Shown: positions 31,138 to 41,975 of the stretch, piece after piece
Layout: every line of letters begins with the position of its first letter
Numbering within the stretch: position 1 is the stretch's first letter
NCBI GenBank assembly: GCA_964019055.1
Contig: OZ025222.1
Coordinates: forward strand, 1,943,246 to 2,007,245
Origin: Anthopleura xanthogrammica
Taxonomy: Eukaryota > Cnidaria > Anthozoa > Actiniaria > Actiniidae
Length of the DNA: 64,000 nucleotides
Reading direction: 5' to 3'
Made by a program: the position numbers and the translations under genes
The notes under the pieces: generated by a model
Told to the model about the DNA's origin: nothing
Database searches by the model: none
What the model saw: only the letters and a program-made list of their open reading frames with translations

Positions 31138-34100
31138 ATGGAATCAATAGAAGATTTCTATACAAACAAGAATGTATTCATCACAGGAGCAACAGGGTTT
31201 CTTGGTAAAGTTCTTCTGGAGAAGTTACTAAGATCTTGCAAGGGTATTAAGAAAATCTATGTTTTGGCAAGAGCTCGTGCTGACATGACACCAAAGCAAA
31301 GAATTGAAAATATCTTTCAGTCCAAGGTATTTATCAAAAAAAAAAAAAAATGGAGGTCCAAAACTTCAGGACCCTATTTTATTGATGTAGGTGTTATGTA
31401 CTGGTAAATGCTTCCTCCAGGGCCCTCAGAGACCTGTTTAATTATGTTTGATACTGGATGTCTGTAGTGACTTATTTATATACACAAATATATTGATAGA
31501 TAGCACATTCATTTCTGTAATTTGGCTTTTAGTTTTGGATATATTTAAGGACAAAATCCAGAATTTCACTTCCAGAGGTGGTGGGTACCAAGTGACCCCA
31601 CCCCTCCCCTATTAATAAACCATTTTCGAGATGCATGATCATTTCAAAATTATCGCAGGTGCAGGCATGAAAAAGAGGCATTTTCAGGCAAGATTGTGCG
31701 TACTATAGAAAATGCCTAGAGATCATGTCTGCACCTGCAATATTTTTAAAAGCGCTCGCGCATCTTGAAAATGGTCTATTGGAAGAAGCTATATGACAAG
31801 TGTTTTGAACTAATGCTGACTGATATCTTAACTAGTAAATGTTCTCTCAGTTGTTTCAGAGTGTTAGAGAGATTCCACAGCTTACAGAAAAAGTTGTAGT
31901 CATCAAAGGAGACATAGCTGAGCCAGGTCTCGGCATGTCAGAAGAAGACAGACTTCTAGTTATTGAAAATGTTCAAATATTTTTTCACTCTGCGGCTACA
32001 GTGAGATTTGATGAAGAATTAAGGTGAGTTTTCTTGTTATATTAGGGGTGTCAGTTGATCATGAAATAAATGAATGGATGGATAGGTGGGTGGGTGCATG
32101 GATGGATGGGTGGATGGATGCATGCATGCATGGAAAGAAGGAAGAAAGGAATGATGGATAGATGGTCAGAATGAAGGATTGATAGGATATAAGTTAAAAG
32201 AGTAATGAACAAATGAAAAAGAGTGAATGAAAGAAAGAATTAAAATATGTATAAAAGGAATGGAATGAAAGAATGGTTGAGAAATATGGCTGTCAGTTGA
32301 GTAATAAATATTGTATACCAATTTTAATATCAATTTTACAGGAATTCTTTGCAATTAAATGTAAAAGGAACGGAACAGATGATCAAACTGTGCAAGGAAG
32401 TCAAGAACCTTGAGGTATGATCATGACCATAGTATGATCTAATATTTCTTTGATGATCAAATTTCATAAAAAAATGAGTTTTTAACTGCTAAGTACAGCA
32501 GTGGCACAGCTCAATTTTTTAGGTCAAAAAAATGTGTTGAACTAAAAGCAATGTGAAGAAGCCTCTGGCAGCAGCTATACAGTCCATGTATGACCTCGAA
32601 GGGCAACTCAAACCACTTTGAATTAGTTAGAGTTGGCTTGAGTGGGAGGGAGAAAAATATAGAGTGCTATAAAAACCCTCGCAATCTGCAGAAAGAGAAC
32701 CAACCAACTCAGCTCACATGAGAAAGTTAGGAACTGAACCCTGAACTGCAGAGATTAGAGGTGAGAGTTTTATGACCACACCATCATGACTCACCCACAG
32801 GACACTGTGAATCATTACATGGCATGTTTTCTCATATTCTGTGGATAATTATTTTATTTTTGCAGGTTCTTCTGCATGTTTCATCAACTTACGCCAACTG
32901 TGATAGAACTGTGGTAGAGGAGAAGATTTATCCACCAACCATTGAACCTGAAAAACTCATTAAATCATTAGAGTAAGTCTTCTGTGAGGTTCACTCCACA
33001 TGACTACCAATACATTAGTATTTATAACATACAATACTCAACTCACATGTTGATTTTTATGGAGGGAGGAAAACCAGAGAACCTGGAGAAAAACCCTCGT
33101 GGCAAGGGAGAGAACAACACATCAAACAAACTGAACTCACATGTTGATTTTTATGGAGGGAGGAAAACCAGAGAACCTGGAGAAAAACCCTCGTGGCAAG
33201 GGAGAGAACAACACATCAAACAAACTGAACTCACATGTTGATTTTTATGGAGGGAGGAAAACCAGAGAACCTGGAGAAAAACCCTCGTGGCAAGGGAGAG
33301 AACAACACATCAAACAAACTCAACTCACATGTTGATTTTTATGGAGGGAGGAAAACCAGAGAACCTGGAGAAAAACCCTTGTGGCAAGGGAGAGAACGAC
33401 ACATCAAACAAACTCAACACTCAACTCATTATGTACAGTTATTGTAACTAAGAAAGTAGGTCATACTTAAAGACTTACTGTATGAGCCCCCAGCCCCCCA
33501 CCCCCTGATAATAAGCCTTCCCATCAACTAACAGAAAAGTTGTACCAGTTATAAGCCTGGTAATAAGTTCCTCCATTGATGGAGTACAGCTATGCAGCCT
33601 GAGGACATTCACATCTTAAAGCTTTTACAGCTATTGTTGTATGAGCATTGTCGTTCAATTGAAATGGGCATGATTAAACATGTTTTTAATTCAACAGATT
33701 TCAGACGTTTTTCCCCTGATCTTTATAAGTCCCCCCCCCCCCATCCCCTAGCCCCAATCAAAGGCCCACCAAAAAAATCTTACGAAACTGTATAAGCCCA
33801 GGGCTTATGACCAGGATTCTACAACACTATGCTAATTTGTTCTTGATGGATGAATAGATGGATGAATGATGACATGGTGAAGGCAATCACACCACATGTG
33901 ATTGGCAAAAGACCCAACACATACACCTTCACAAAGAGTCTTGCCGAGCATGTGCTGTCACAGCAAGCTGCTGACCTTCCCGTAGCCATCTTTAGACCAT
34001 CGATTATTGGTGCATCATTGAAAGAGCCAATTCCTGTAAGTATGAGACTGCACGAGCAGTCCCTATTATTTTACTTGGTTAAAAATTTCCAATGAGCCCT

Positions 34101-37100
34101 TTTATACACTGTAATATCATGGGAGTCCACACTATTTTTGCAAGTAACTAAAATTAATCTTTATTTTATTTTCCAGGGATGGGTTGATAATTTCAATGGT
34201 CCCTCAGGACTCTTTGTCATGGTAAGCTTGTACAGCTAGCATCAAAATGTATTTTTAGTGAGTTTGGTTAATGTGGATGAGACGAGGAAAAGAAAGAGGA
34301 GAATAAATGAAAAAGGTGTATAAGGACAGCAGTGATGATGGTGATATATGATGATGATGACAGCAACAGCAGTGATGATGGTGATATATGATGATGATGA
34401 CAGCAACAGCAGAGATGATGGTGATATATGATGATGATGACAGCAACAGCAGTGATGATGGTGATATATGATGATGATGACAGCAACAGCAGAGATGATG
34501 GTGATATATGATGATGATGACAGCAACAGCAGTGATGATGGTGATATATGATGATGATGACAGCAACAGCAGTGATGATGGTGATATATGATGATGATGA
34601 TAGCAACAGCAGTGATGATGGTGATATATGATAATGATGACAGCAACAGCAGAGATGATGGTGATATAAGATGATGACGATAATCTATGAATGTATCGTG
34701 ATGTAACGATATGGATGATGATGGTGATGCCAATGATAGCGACATTCACATTAGATCTGGTATGTCTCTCACAAATTCTGTTCCATTTTTTCTTTAGGCT
34801 GGAAAAGGCATGCTTCGGTTCATGAAGGGTGACCTCAATGCCATTGCAGATATCGTTCCAGTGGATACTGCTGCCAATATGATGATATGTGTTGCTTGGG
34901 AGACAGGCACAAAAAGGTATTTATTCCATAAGTGTACCTGATGGAATAGCCGCTTAGACCCTTATGGGAAAAATTAGTATGATATTCATCATTTAGGGTG
35001 AAATAAAATAAAGAATTGACTGTTTCCAGAGTCTTCAGGCTACTAAGGATGACACCTCAGTTTTGCAAATTTTATTGATTCTGATTGGCTTATTTTTTTC
35101 TCAGATCAGCTGGTGATGGTTGTAAAATATAAGTTTATAAATTTTGTTATTATGATAGGTGGAAGGGCACTGGTATACCTGTGTATAACTGCTGCACTGG
35201 AACCATTAATCCTATCACATGGGGAAAACTAGGTAAGTCAGAATTAAGAGTGACTTTTTTAGACCCTTTTAGCTTCCAGCTGTACGAAAAACTAAGCGCG
35301 AAAAGGATTGTTGTTGTAATTCAAGCGGCCCTCGCCCGAGTCTTAAAAGTCATTTATCTCACAGAATTTGAGGAGATGGATCGCAAAGATTTACTTTAAT
35401 TTTTTAAACAACACATATACTTCAACTTTTTTTCTCTAAATTCTTTGAAACGCATGTTTTTGTATTGGGAAGAGACTTGGGGCAAGGGCCGCTTGGCTAA
35501 GCATCGAAGCACGCTGTGATTGGACGGTTTGTGCATGCTCTGGACACCTGGTTGTGCAAGGTTTTCCTTTGACAATAAGAATCTTTGCTTGAGTTATTCA
35601 TGTGTATTCATGTGTCTTTGCATGTGCCACTGTTAGATGAAGAAATAATACTCAAAGGAATGACTCATAGTCAAAATGGGAAAACAGACCCTTTTAGCTT
35701 TGGTGTAATGTTTTTCCATTTCAGGCCACGTCATTCCCTTAAGAATAAGATTCTTTGTTGGAGTTGTATCCATATTCATATGTATTCTCGTGTGCAACTG
35801 TTCAACAAAGAAATTATACTCTAGGAATGACACATGGTCTGAAATGGTAAACCATATGCCCAAGCTAAAAGTGTCTATAGCCCTGTAGTTCATACATGTA
35901 TACACAAAGTGTGTCATAAATTTCTCAAAAACTTATTATTATGTTGTGATTTTTTTTCCAGTGGCCATTACAAGCCCTAACTTTGCTATCTATCCATTGG
36001 AGGATGTTTTCAGGAGACCAAACTTTAATTTTGAATCCAGAAAGTAAGTAAATGCTGTTGTAGTTATTGCTTCTGATGAAGAGATAGAAAATATGCAAGA
36101 ATACTGTGTGCAGCCACAAATAACTTGGGGATTGTCAGAACACAAGAGACGTGTTAGGAGAAGCATGATGCTTAGTGACATGTGCACGTGTTTTCTATTT
36201 CTACAGTAAAGAACGTTATAATAGAGATTTTTCCCCATAGCGTGCCTGCTTTGATGATGTTTTTATCTTCAGGTTATGGCACTTCTACTACACATACATC
36301 AGTCACAAGATTCCCGCCATTATTGCTGATACCTTGTCCATATTTATTGGCAAAAAGCCAAGGTAAGTTCTTTCCAAGAAAATTAGATATCAAGGGCCGA
36401 AACCAGAAATCTGAAAGATGTGGGCTGTAAAAATTTGGCACTAAAGAAAACTCACAGACTATGCAAAACAAAACCAGAAGAGGTGCAGGAACATGATCCC
36501 AGTGAAATCATAAAACATGTTTTCCAGAATGCTATTCCCTGCATTCTGGGGACATTTTGGACAAATAATTAGGCTTTGAATGACAGATTTAGAAAGCAAA
36601 AACACAGTAAATAAATGAAATCTTTGATAGAACATTTGTCTTTAACTTTCAATTCCTCATGCAACTGACTTTAGAGTTAGCTCATTGGTTTGATACATGA
36701 CACCTTGTGTGGTTTCCTTTGCATAGTCATCGAAAATAACATCGAAACGCATAGTAAATCGTATTGTAGCACATGAGTTCCTTTTCATTCACTTTTGCAT
36801 GATTTTTTTCATCAGGATGAACAGGTTATACACCAAACTTGAGAAAGCTACAAGCATCATGAAGGCTTTTACTACAACTGAATGGCAGGTGGGTACCCTG
36901 CGAGACAAGTTGCGAGGAACATTGCCTAGTGTAACATTGCTTTTAGGGTCGCTACATATGCTACACATTACTGATGTCTATATTTAATGTGAAATTTTGC
37001 CATTTTTTTGCAGTTTACTTCAACTAACAATTTGAGATTACTGGAAACATTGAGTCCAGAGGACAGGCAGGTTAGTAATGGAGTAAAAAATATATAGAGC

Positions 37101-38616
37101 TATCGTATGTCGGTCCATCCCATTTATGCATCTACTCCTATCCTATTTATCCATTTATCCTTTCACTCATAAATATTCCTTCTTCTTCCATTCATCCATC
37201 CATCCATCCATCCGTCCGTCTGTCCGTCCGTCCATCCATCCATCCATCCATCCATCCATCCATCCATGTGTCCATCCATCCATCCATCCATCCATCCATC
37301 CATCCATCCATCCATCCATCCATCCATCCATCCATCCATCCATCCATCCATCCATCCATCCATCCATCCATCCATCCATCCATCCATCCATCCATCCATC
37401 CATCCATCCATCCATCCATCCATCCATCCATCCATCCATCCATCCATCCATCCATCCATCCATCCATCCATCCATCCATCCATCCATCCATCCATCCATC
37501 CATCCATCCATCCATCCATCCATCCATCCATCCATCCATCCATCCATCCATCCATCCATCCATCCATCCATCCATCCATCCATCCATCCATCCATCCATC
37601 CCATTGTATCCATCCGTCCATCTGTCCATCTGTCCTATTGTGTCCATCCATTCATCCATTGTCCTCCCATCCCATCCTATTCAGCTATTTAGTCCATCCT
37701 TTCCCATCCATTTCAGGTCATCATTTTTTAGTTTATTCTTCGTACTATAGTTTTTTCTTTCAAATTAAATTTCAAATGCTTGCACAAAAGCCAAAAAAAA
37801 ATTAAAAAATATACTTCAAACATTTTTTACAGACCTTTGGATTCGATGTCCGCGAACTGGACTGGGATGCTTACTTTCAAGATTTTGTGATTGGAATAAA
37901 GCTGTTTCTCCTGAAGGAAGACATGAAGAACCTCAACCTGGCCCACAAACGAATTAGAAAGTGAGTAAAACTAAAGGGATCTTCTCTGTCTCTATCTTGA
38001 ATACAGTCCATGCTGTAAAAACTCTGGTCTAAGTCTGTTAGTTTTCTCCCTTGATTCAAGGTTTTCTCCAGTTTCTCCTTCAACCCTCCACAAAACCTAA
38101 TATGCCAAATTCCAATTCGATTTGTGAGTTAGCTGTGCCCTGACTTTGATCAACCCAGAGGTTATTTCAGGGTTTTATCTGTGAGTTAGCCATGCCCTGA
38201 CTTAGATTGGCAAATGTTCGCAAAAGTTTTACCAGATGACGGGCAAACAAAAAAAATATAGAAGTTATCACACGAAAATGTGAATTACGTAAATTTCTTA
38301 TGCGTACAAAACGGCACGGTCACGAATGTCCTATCATTCTTACTGCGCATATTTCACGACATCTGACATTTCGAGCATGCGCAGTAAAAATGACACGGAT
38401 ACCACAGGGTTCCCAAGCGTCCAGGCTAAGTATATTCGTTGCTCTTCTTTTTGCAGGCTGCGTAATATTCGCTGGAGTATGTACGCTTTGATGTTTGTCC
38501 TCTTCTCGTGGCTGCTCATTAAAAAGGTCCCTGCTGTGCGTATTGCGTCTCTCAAGCTACTCATGCGAGCCAGGGTCATCTTCAGTGCATTAGAGCCCTT
38601 TATGATCGTAAACTAG
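31138..38616 (+). CDS. FAR1: Fatty acyl-CoA reductase (FAR1-like), 14 exons
   Basis: Exons 31138-31326, 31851-32023, 32342-32414, 32866-32972, 33858-34035, 34177-34221, 34798-34916, 35159-35232, 35962-36043, 36273-36362, 36816-36888, 37014-37070, 37833-37960 and 38457-38616 join with consistent phases into 515 aa, the length I know for human FAR1. The enzyme reduces fatty acyl-CoA to fatty alcohol with NADPH, at the peroxisomal membrane, feeding ether-lipid and wax synthesis. The N-terminal Rossmann motif is TGATGFLGK (residues 16-24). The catalytic YTFTK (Y203, K207) follows a GKRPNT lead. Other family phrases are [40 protein letters not shown] and FRRPN. A single hydrophobic segment (about 471-484, [11 protein letters not shown]) near the C-terminus fits the tail membrane anchor. 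All junctions are GT-AG. Introns hold several tandem repeats: 94-bp SINE copies (intron 4), a 40-bp repeat (intron 6) and ATCC (intron 12). A candidate AATAAA is at 38893. Confidence 0.97.
31433..31612 (+). repeat. Dispersed repeat with CCAGAGGTGGTGGGTAC phrase (copy 3)
   Basis: Same unit as 4880-5065 and the inverted copy at 14630-14790, in intron 1 of the FAR1-like gene. It directly abuts the inverted-repeat element at 31614-31780. Confidence 0.7.
31614..31780. mobile_element. MITE with AATAGACCATTTTCAAGATG ends (copy 1)
   Basis: Left end AATAAACCATTTTCGAGATG and right end CATCTTGAAAATGGTCTATT are inverted. Inside, CGCAGGTGCAGGCATGA is mirrored by ATGTCTGCACCTGCAAT. The second copy is at 59605-59787 in the BRSK gene; both are intronic. 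Confidence 0.85.
32640..32800 (-). mobile_element. SINE-A, reverse orientation, diverged
   Basis: In intron 3 of the FAR1-like gene. On the minus strand a tRNA-like head is followed by TGAGCTGAGTTGGTTGGTTC and a degraded body. It is older than the copy at 23745-23967, judging by divergence. Confidence 0.6.
33025..33428 (-). repeat. 94-bp tandem repeat made of SINE-A body, four copies
   Basis: Four near-identical head-to-tail units with a 94-base period (CATGTTGATTTTTATGGAGG at about 33047, 33141, 33235 and 33329). Each unit is the reverse-strand SINE-A body (GGAGGAAAACCAGAGAACC, GGAGAGAACAACACATCAAA) without the tRNA head. It lies in intron 4 of the FAR1-like gene and shows no internal decay, so the expansion is young. 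Confidence 0.95.
34318..34672. repeat. 40-bp minisatellite (GATGATGATGACAGCAACAG)
   Basis: About eight and a half copies of a 40-base unit with GTGATGATGGTGATATATG and ATGATGATGACAGCAACAGC, in intron 6 of the FAR1-like gene. Alternate copies carry AGTGATG or AGAGATG. Because 40 is not a multiple of three, the same unit reads through in all frames and makes false His/Ser/Ile-rich frames on the minus strand. Confidence 0.95.
35685..35879. mobile_element. Inverted-repeat element, AGACCCTTTTAGCTT ends (copy 2)
   Basis: Related to 24164-24331: ends CAGACCCTTTTAGCTT and AAGCTAAAAGTGTCTATA, with inner inverted CCATTTCAGGCCACGTCATT and AATGACACATGGTCTGAAATGG. It lies in intron 8 of the FAR1-like gene. 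The adjacent stretch (35560-35680) repeats part of the inner sequence, so a partial second insertion or duplication is likely. Confidence 0.7.
37185..37605. repeat. Long ATCC/GGAT microsatellite
   Basis: About 420 bp of tetranucleotide CATC, essentially perfect from about 37268 to 37598 with a few TCCG and TGTC variants at the edges, in intron 12 of the FAR1-like gene. Shorter GGAT/ATCC tracts occur in intron 2 of the same gene (32070-32165) and in MOB2 (19925-20135). It makes false reading frames of Ile-His-Pro-Ser and Trp-Met-Asp-Gly repeats. Confidence 0.98.
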
Positions 38617-38639
38617 GGCTCCAATTGCTCGGTAATATC

Positions 38640-38835
38640 ACAGGCCCTATTTACACGAACCCGGTTTCATTTGAACAAGGTTTAGATTGTTTACATGAGA
38701 ACGGTATGAAGTATTAGTCTCAGACAGCGTTTTCAGAACATCACGGTTCATTATATTCAGTGGATGCCGTGAAAACGCAAGGCGAAACCGAGAACGAAAT
38801 AACACGGTTTCAAATGAAACCGCGTACGTGTAAAC
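38640..38835. mobile_element. Inverted-repeat element, GGCCCTATTTACACG ends
   Basis: The left AGGCCCTATTTACACGAACC and CGGTTTCATTTGAA are mirrored at the right by TTCAAATGAAACCGCG and TACGTGTAAACGAGGCCT. Internal GTTTACATGAGAACGGT belongs to the same inverted set. It lies 25 bases past the FAR1-like stop codon, so it probably forms part of that gene's 3' untranslated region. Confidence 0.75.
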
Positions 38836-39242
38836 GAGGCCTAAGTATCTGTGGGTTCGGGCGGGAACTCCTTGTGGGAACAGTTCAGTGAAAATAAAGC
38901 CACAGGGTTCCCAATCGAACAGACACTTAGACTGGTTGGCCGGTGGTAATATTTTTAATTCTTATCGTCTGCGAGACCTCTGGACTTCCCTTGTGAGAGC
39001 GAGGGTGGTCTCTAATGCTAAACCAGTTTCCATTTATCATGTCAACTAGAACTCTACCCAATCAGAATGATAGTTTGAATTAATCGCATCGTCCTCACAA
39101 TGCATCTAGGCTTCCCTTACGAAAGTGAGGGTCGTTTCTGGTGTCAATAAGAGTTCTATTGGAAAAAATCTGCTTCTTACTTGCAGAACAAGCACATGCA
39201 CCGGTGATACATAACATGCGCAAACTTGCTGCAGCTCTTTTC

Positions 39243-39517
39243 TAAAGGTGCGCTTATACTATCAACAAAATCGCGCTTCGCGCAACATTGTTGCGCTTTT
39301 GCAAGTTGCAGAGAGAATGTTGCTCGTATTTCCGGCACCCTGCGCGCAACAAGTTTTAATTGCCGCTAAGACTAGAGACAGCTTCTACTTTGTGGAACCG
39401 TGAAATAGCGTTGTTGCACGCGGGATGAATACGAGTAACATTCGCTCTGCAACTTGCAACGCAACAATGTTGCGCGACCAGTTTCACGATTTTGTTGCCC
39501 GTATTACCGCACCTTAA
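39243..39517. mobile_element. Harbinger-like MITE, AGGTGCG ends, TAA duplication
   Basis: The element runs from AGGTGCG at 39246 to CGCACCT ending at 39514 (with CCGTATTACCGCACCT at the right) and is flanked on both sides by TAA. Internal GCAACATTGTTGCG occurs in both orientations. A three-base TWA target duplication fits the PIF/Harbinger superfamily (inference). Confidence 0.8.
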
Positions 39518-39536
39518 CATGTACGAGAATAGACAA

Positions 39537-39722
39537 TGATGGTGCATTGGTAATGCGCAGACTCTGACCGTTGTAGTCGTGGATTCGAGCCTCAGATCCG
39601 CACGCGCCATCATATGTGAGTAGATTTGTTTGTTGGTTCTCTCCTGTGTATCGGGTTTTTTTTTTCTCCGGGTTCTACGGTTTTCCTTCCTCCGCAAAAA
39701 TCAAATTCTAAATTCATTCACC
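39537..39722 (+). mobile_element. SINE-A, plus orientation
   Basis: The head TGGTGCATTGGTAATGCGCA, a B-box-like GTGGATTCGAGCCTC, then the body TTTGTTGGTTCTCTCCTGTG, TTTTCTCCGGGTTCTACGGT and TTTTCCTTCCTCCGCAAAAA. It directly abuts the inverted-repeat element starting at about 39730. Confidence 0.8.
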
Positions 39723-39729
39723 CAGCGCT

Positions 39730-40003
39730 TTAAGAAGCGATTACACGGAGCAATTTTCTCTGCAACACGTCTCGCAACGGCGTTGCGAGACAAGTTGCAA
39801 GAGGGTTTACACGGTGCAACGGAGATGCAATCGTGGCCAAAAGTAGAAACGAATTCTACTTTTCGCAACGATTGCTGCAACTTGTCTCGCAACATTTTTC
39901 AAATTGCGCTGTAGGTTACACGGTCCAATGCTTCGTGCAACTTGTGTCGCAACGCCGTTGCGAGACAAGTTGCAGAGAAAATTGCACCGTGTAATCGCGC
40001 CTT
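39730..40003. mobile_element. Inverted-repeat element, GCGATTACACGG ends
   Basis: Left GCGATTACACGGAGCAATTT and right AAATTGCACCGTGTAATCGC are inverted; GCAACGGCGTTGCGAGACAA and its mirror lie inside. The middle has a second inverted pair (GTTTACACGGTGCAAC with TTACACGGTCCAAT), so the element looks composite. Confidence 0.8.
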
Positions 40004-40266
40004 TAGTCTTAAGAAAATAAATAAAATGCATTCATAGCCACCACTTGCCTCCGAAATAGACCAATCGATAATACTGTATGATTTTTTTTAGAATTGTTAA
40101 AAAAAATACCAAATACTTACAAAATATGTTGTAAGTTTAATTGACGGAAGCCAAAATGCCAGACGTCTGGAGTCGGTTATGTCGCAGAAATATGAAAAAA
40201 GCCTTTACAATTTATTAGGATTAGTAGAGTTACACAGTGATTTTCACCTAGGCTCTTCTGGGTCGA

Positions 40267-40502
40267 ATTAAGATCCTTCAAAAGCGCTGTAATGTTTCTC
40301 TATCTTTCACAACTTCTCGCATATACATCGAATCGAAATATGGCGACCGATTTGAATAACTATTGTTCTGGAGTGACTAGCCTCAGATCCTTCAAAAGCG
40401 CTGTAATGTTTCTCTATCTTCCACGACTTCTAGCATATACATGGAATCGAAGTATTGCGGCTGATATGAATAACTTTTGTTCTGGACAGACTAGCCTCTC
40501 AT
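40267..40502. repeat. 119-bp direct duplication
   Basis: AGATCCTTCAAAAGCGCTGT starts at about 40269 and again at 40386. The shared tail includes CATATACATSGAATCGAAR and TTGTTCTGG. Part of it (GGTCGCCATATTTCGATTCG) recurs inverted at 40575-40600. Confidence 0.85.
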
Positions 40503-41189
40503 ACATGTAAAAACGCTTTTATATTTCCATGTGAACACGAGGCTACTCAGTTCAGAGCAATATTTATTCAAATTGGTCGCCATATTTCGATTCGGTGTAT
40601 CGAGACTTTGGCTTCCGTCATTCAAAATGTACCAATAGAAGGACTTGGTCGTATATTTCGCGATTTTGCGAAAAAATCATATTCTTGTTCACTTTAATTT
40701 CGCGATTTCATTGAACAATTTATTCATAATTTGTTTCCAAATACCCGCAAATTCCTTAAGAAAACCCACGTCTTTTATCCATGCTTTTGAATGGTCATTA
40801 AATTCTTTACTTTCTCAAAAATGGAGGGTCACTTAATTTTGCGTCATAATTTCGCGACACTTATTTTTCGCGACCCTTTAATCACTTTTTTCGAAATCGC
40901 GAAATTAAAGTGACGCGAAAATTTCATGTAATAAGGTATTTGATGAGCGAAATCCAAAATAGAAAAAGCTTTCCGCATCTTGATTGATTTATCTGGAGGA
41001 ATGTGAACGTGCTATAACTAATTATGAAAAAAAAAAAGAAACATTTTAAACGATATAGATCATTTATAACTTACTATTCAAATTGTTACAGTCAACAAAT
41101 GCATTCAAAATGCATCCCAAAAAAAATAAAGTTAATTATATAATAGAGAGTAGTTTTTGATTAGTTGCCTTGGCGAACTTTATAGTAGA

Positions 41190-41770
41190 TAAAGAGCTTG
41201 AGCCTTGGATATCTTCTGTCAGCGCGCGAAGGTTCTTTTAAGGCTCCGACACACGGTGCAACGTTGCATGCAACATCACACTAAAATATGAAAATTTGAA
41301 TGCTTGTTTTATTTTGTTTATGTCATTGGTATTATCCTCTTAGATTAATCGAAAAAATCGACATTTTCACTGTTTTGGCTGTTGAAATAGTACTGTTATC
41401 ATAATGTTGCAAGGAATGTTGCACCGTGTATCTGAGCCTTTAGAGTGCTCGTGAACCTGTCCTGCGCAGGATTTTCTATATAATAGTTTTGATTGTTGCC
41501 ATAGTGAACTATACAGTTAATTAAAGGCGTGACCCTCGGAGATCTTCTGCTCCAGGGTGCGCAGATATAGCAGAGGTCCCAGAGTGTCTATGAACCTCCA
41601 GTACTGCTCGGGATTTTCTACATAATACTTTTGATCGTTTGCCATATAGCGCACTTTGCAGTTGATAAACGGCGGAAACCTCGGAGATCTTCTGCCCAAG
41701 GGTGCGCGGATCTAGCGGAGGTTCTTGGATTGTCTGTTAGCCTCCTGTTCTGCGCCCTGGATTTCTAAAT
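41190..41770. repeat. 155-bp tandem repeat, three copies, first one split by a MITE
   Basis: GGAGATCTTCTGC occurs at about 41538 and 41693 (155-base period); a third, diverged copy (GGATATCTTCTGT at 41208) is cut at 41237 by the element at 41241-41439 and resumes at 41443. No function was recognised. On the minus strand part of it reads as a 60-residue open frame, which does not continue across units. Confidence 0.75.
41238..41442. mobile_element. Harbinger-like MITE, AGGCTC ends, TTA duplication
   Basis: The element is 41241-41439 (AGGCTCCGACACACGGTGCA to GCACCGTGTATCTGAGCCT), flanked by TTA on both sides (41238-41240 and 41440-41442). It interrupts a copy of the 155-bp tandem repeat, which independently proves insertion. 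Confidence 0.85.
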
Positions 41771-41787
41771 AGTTTTCATTGTTTGGC

Positions 41788-41975
41788 TAAAGGTGCGGTA
41801 ATATGGGCCACAAAATCGTGCGTGTTGTCGCGCAACATTGTTGCGTTGCAATTGCAAGTTGCAGATCGAGCGAATGCTGCTCATTACTAACCCGCGCGCA
41901 GCAAATTTTCCTTAAATTGTTGCAGAGAGTAGAACGAGCTTTTACTTTTGCAACAGAGTCGCGCAACAAGATCAC
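41788..41975. mobile_element. Harbinger-like element, AGGTGCG end, truncated
   Basis: TAA then AGGTGCGGTAATATGGGCCA at the left, the same family as 39243-39517. The right end stops after GCGCGCAACAAGATCACGG without the closing CGCACCT, so it is a truncated copy. Confidence 0.65.

Noticed and set aside
33025..33428. Regularly spaced repeat that could be mistaken for a CRISPR array
   Set aside because: The units are contiguous with no unique spacers, match a SINE body, and lie in an intron of a eukaryotic gene.
34242..34749. Minus-strand frames of 112-167 codons rich in Ser, His, Ile and Cys
   Set aside because: They come from the 40-bp minisatellite, which stays open in several frames.
37126..37805. 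Frames of 148-188 codons with Ile-His-Pro-Ser or Trp-Met-Asp-Gly repeats
   Set aside because: Translations of the ATCC microsatellite in a FAR1-like intron.
41517..41699. 60-codon minus-strand frame in the 155-bp tandem repeat
   Set aside because: It does not continue in phase through neighbouring units and matches no family I know.
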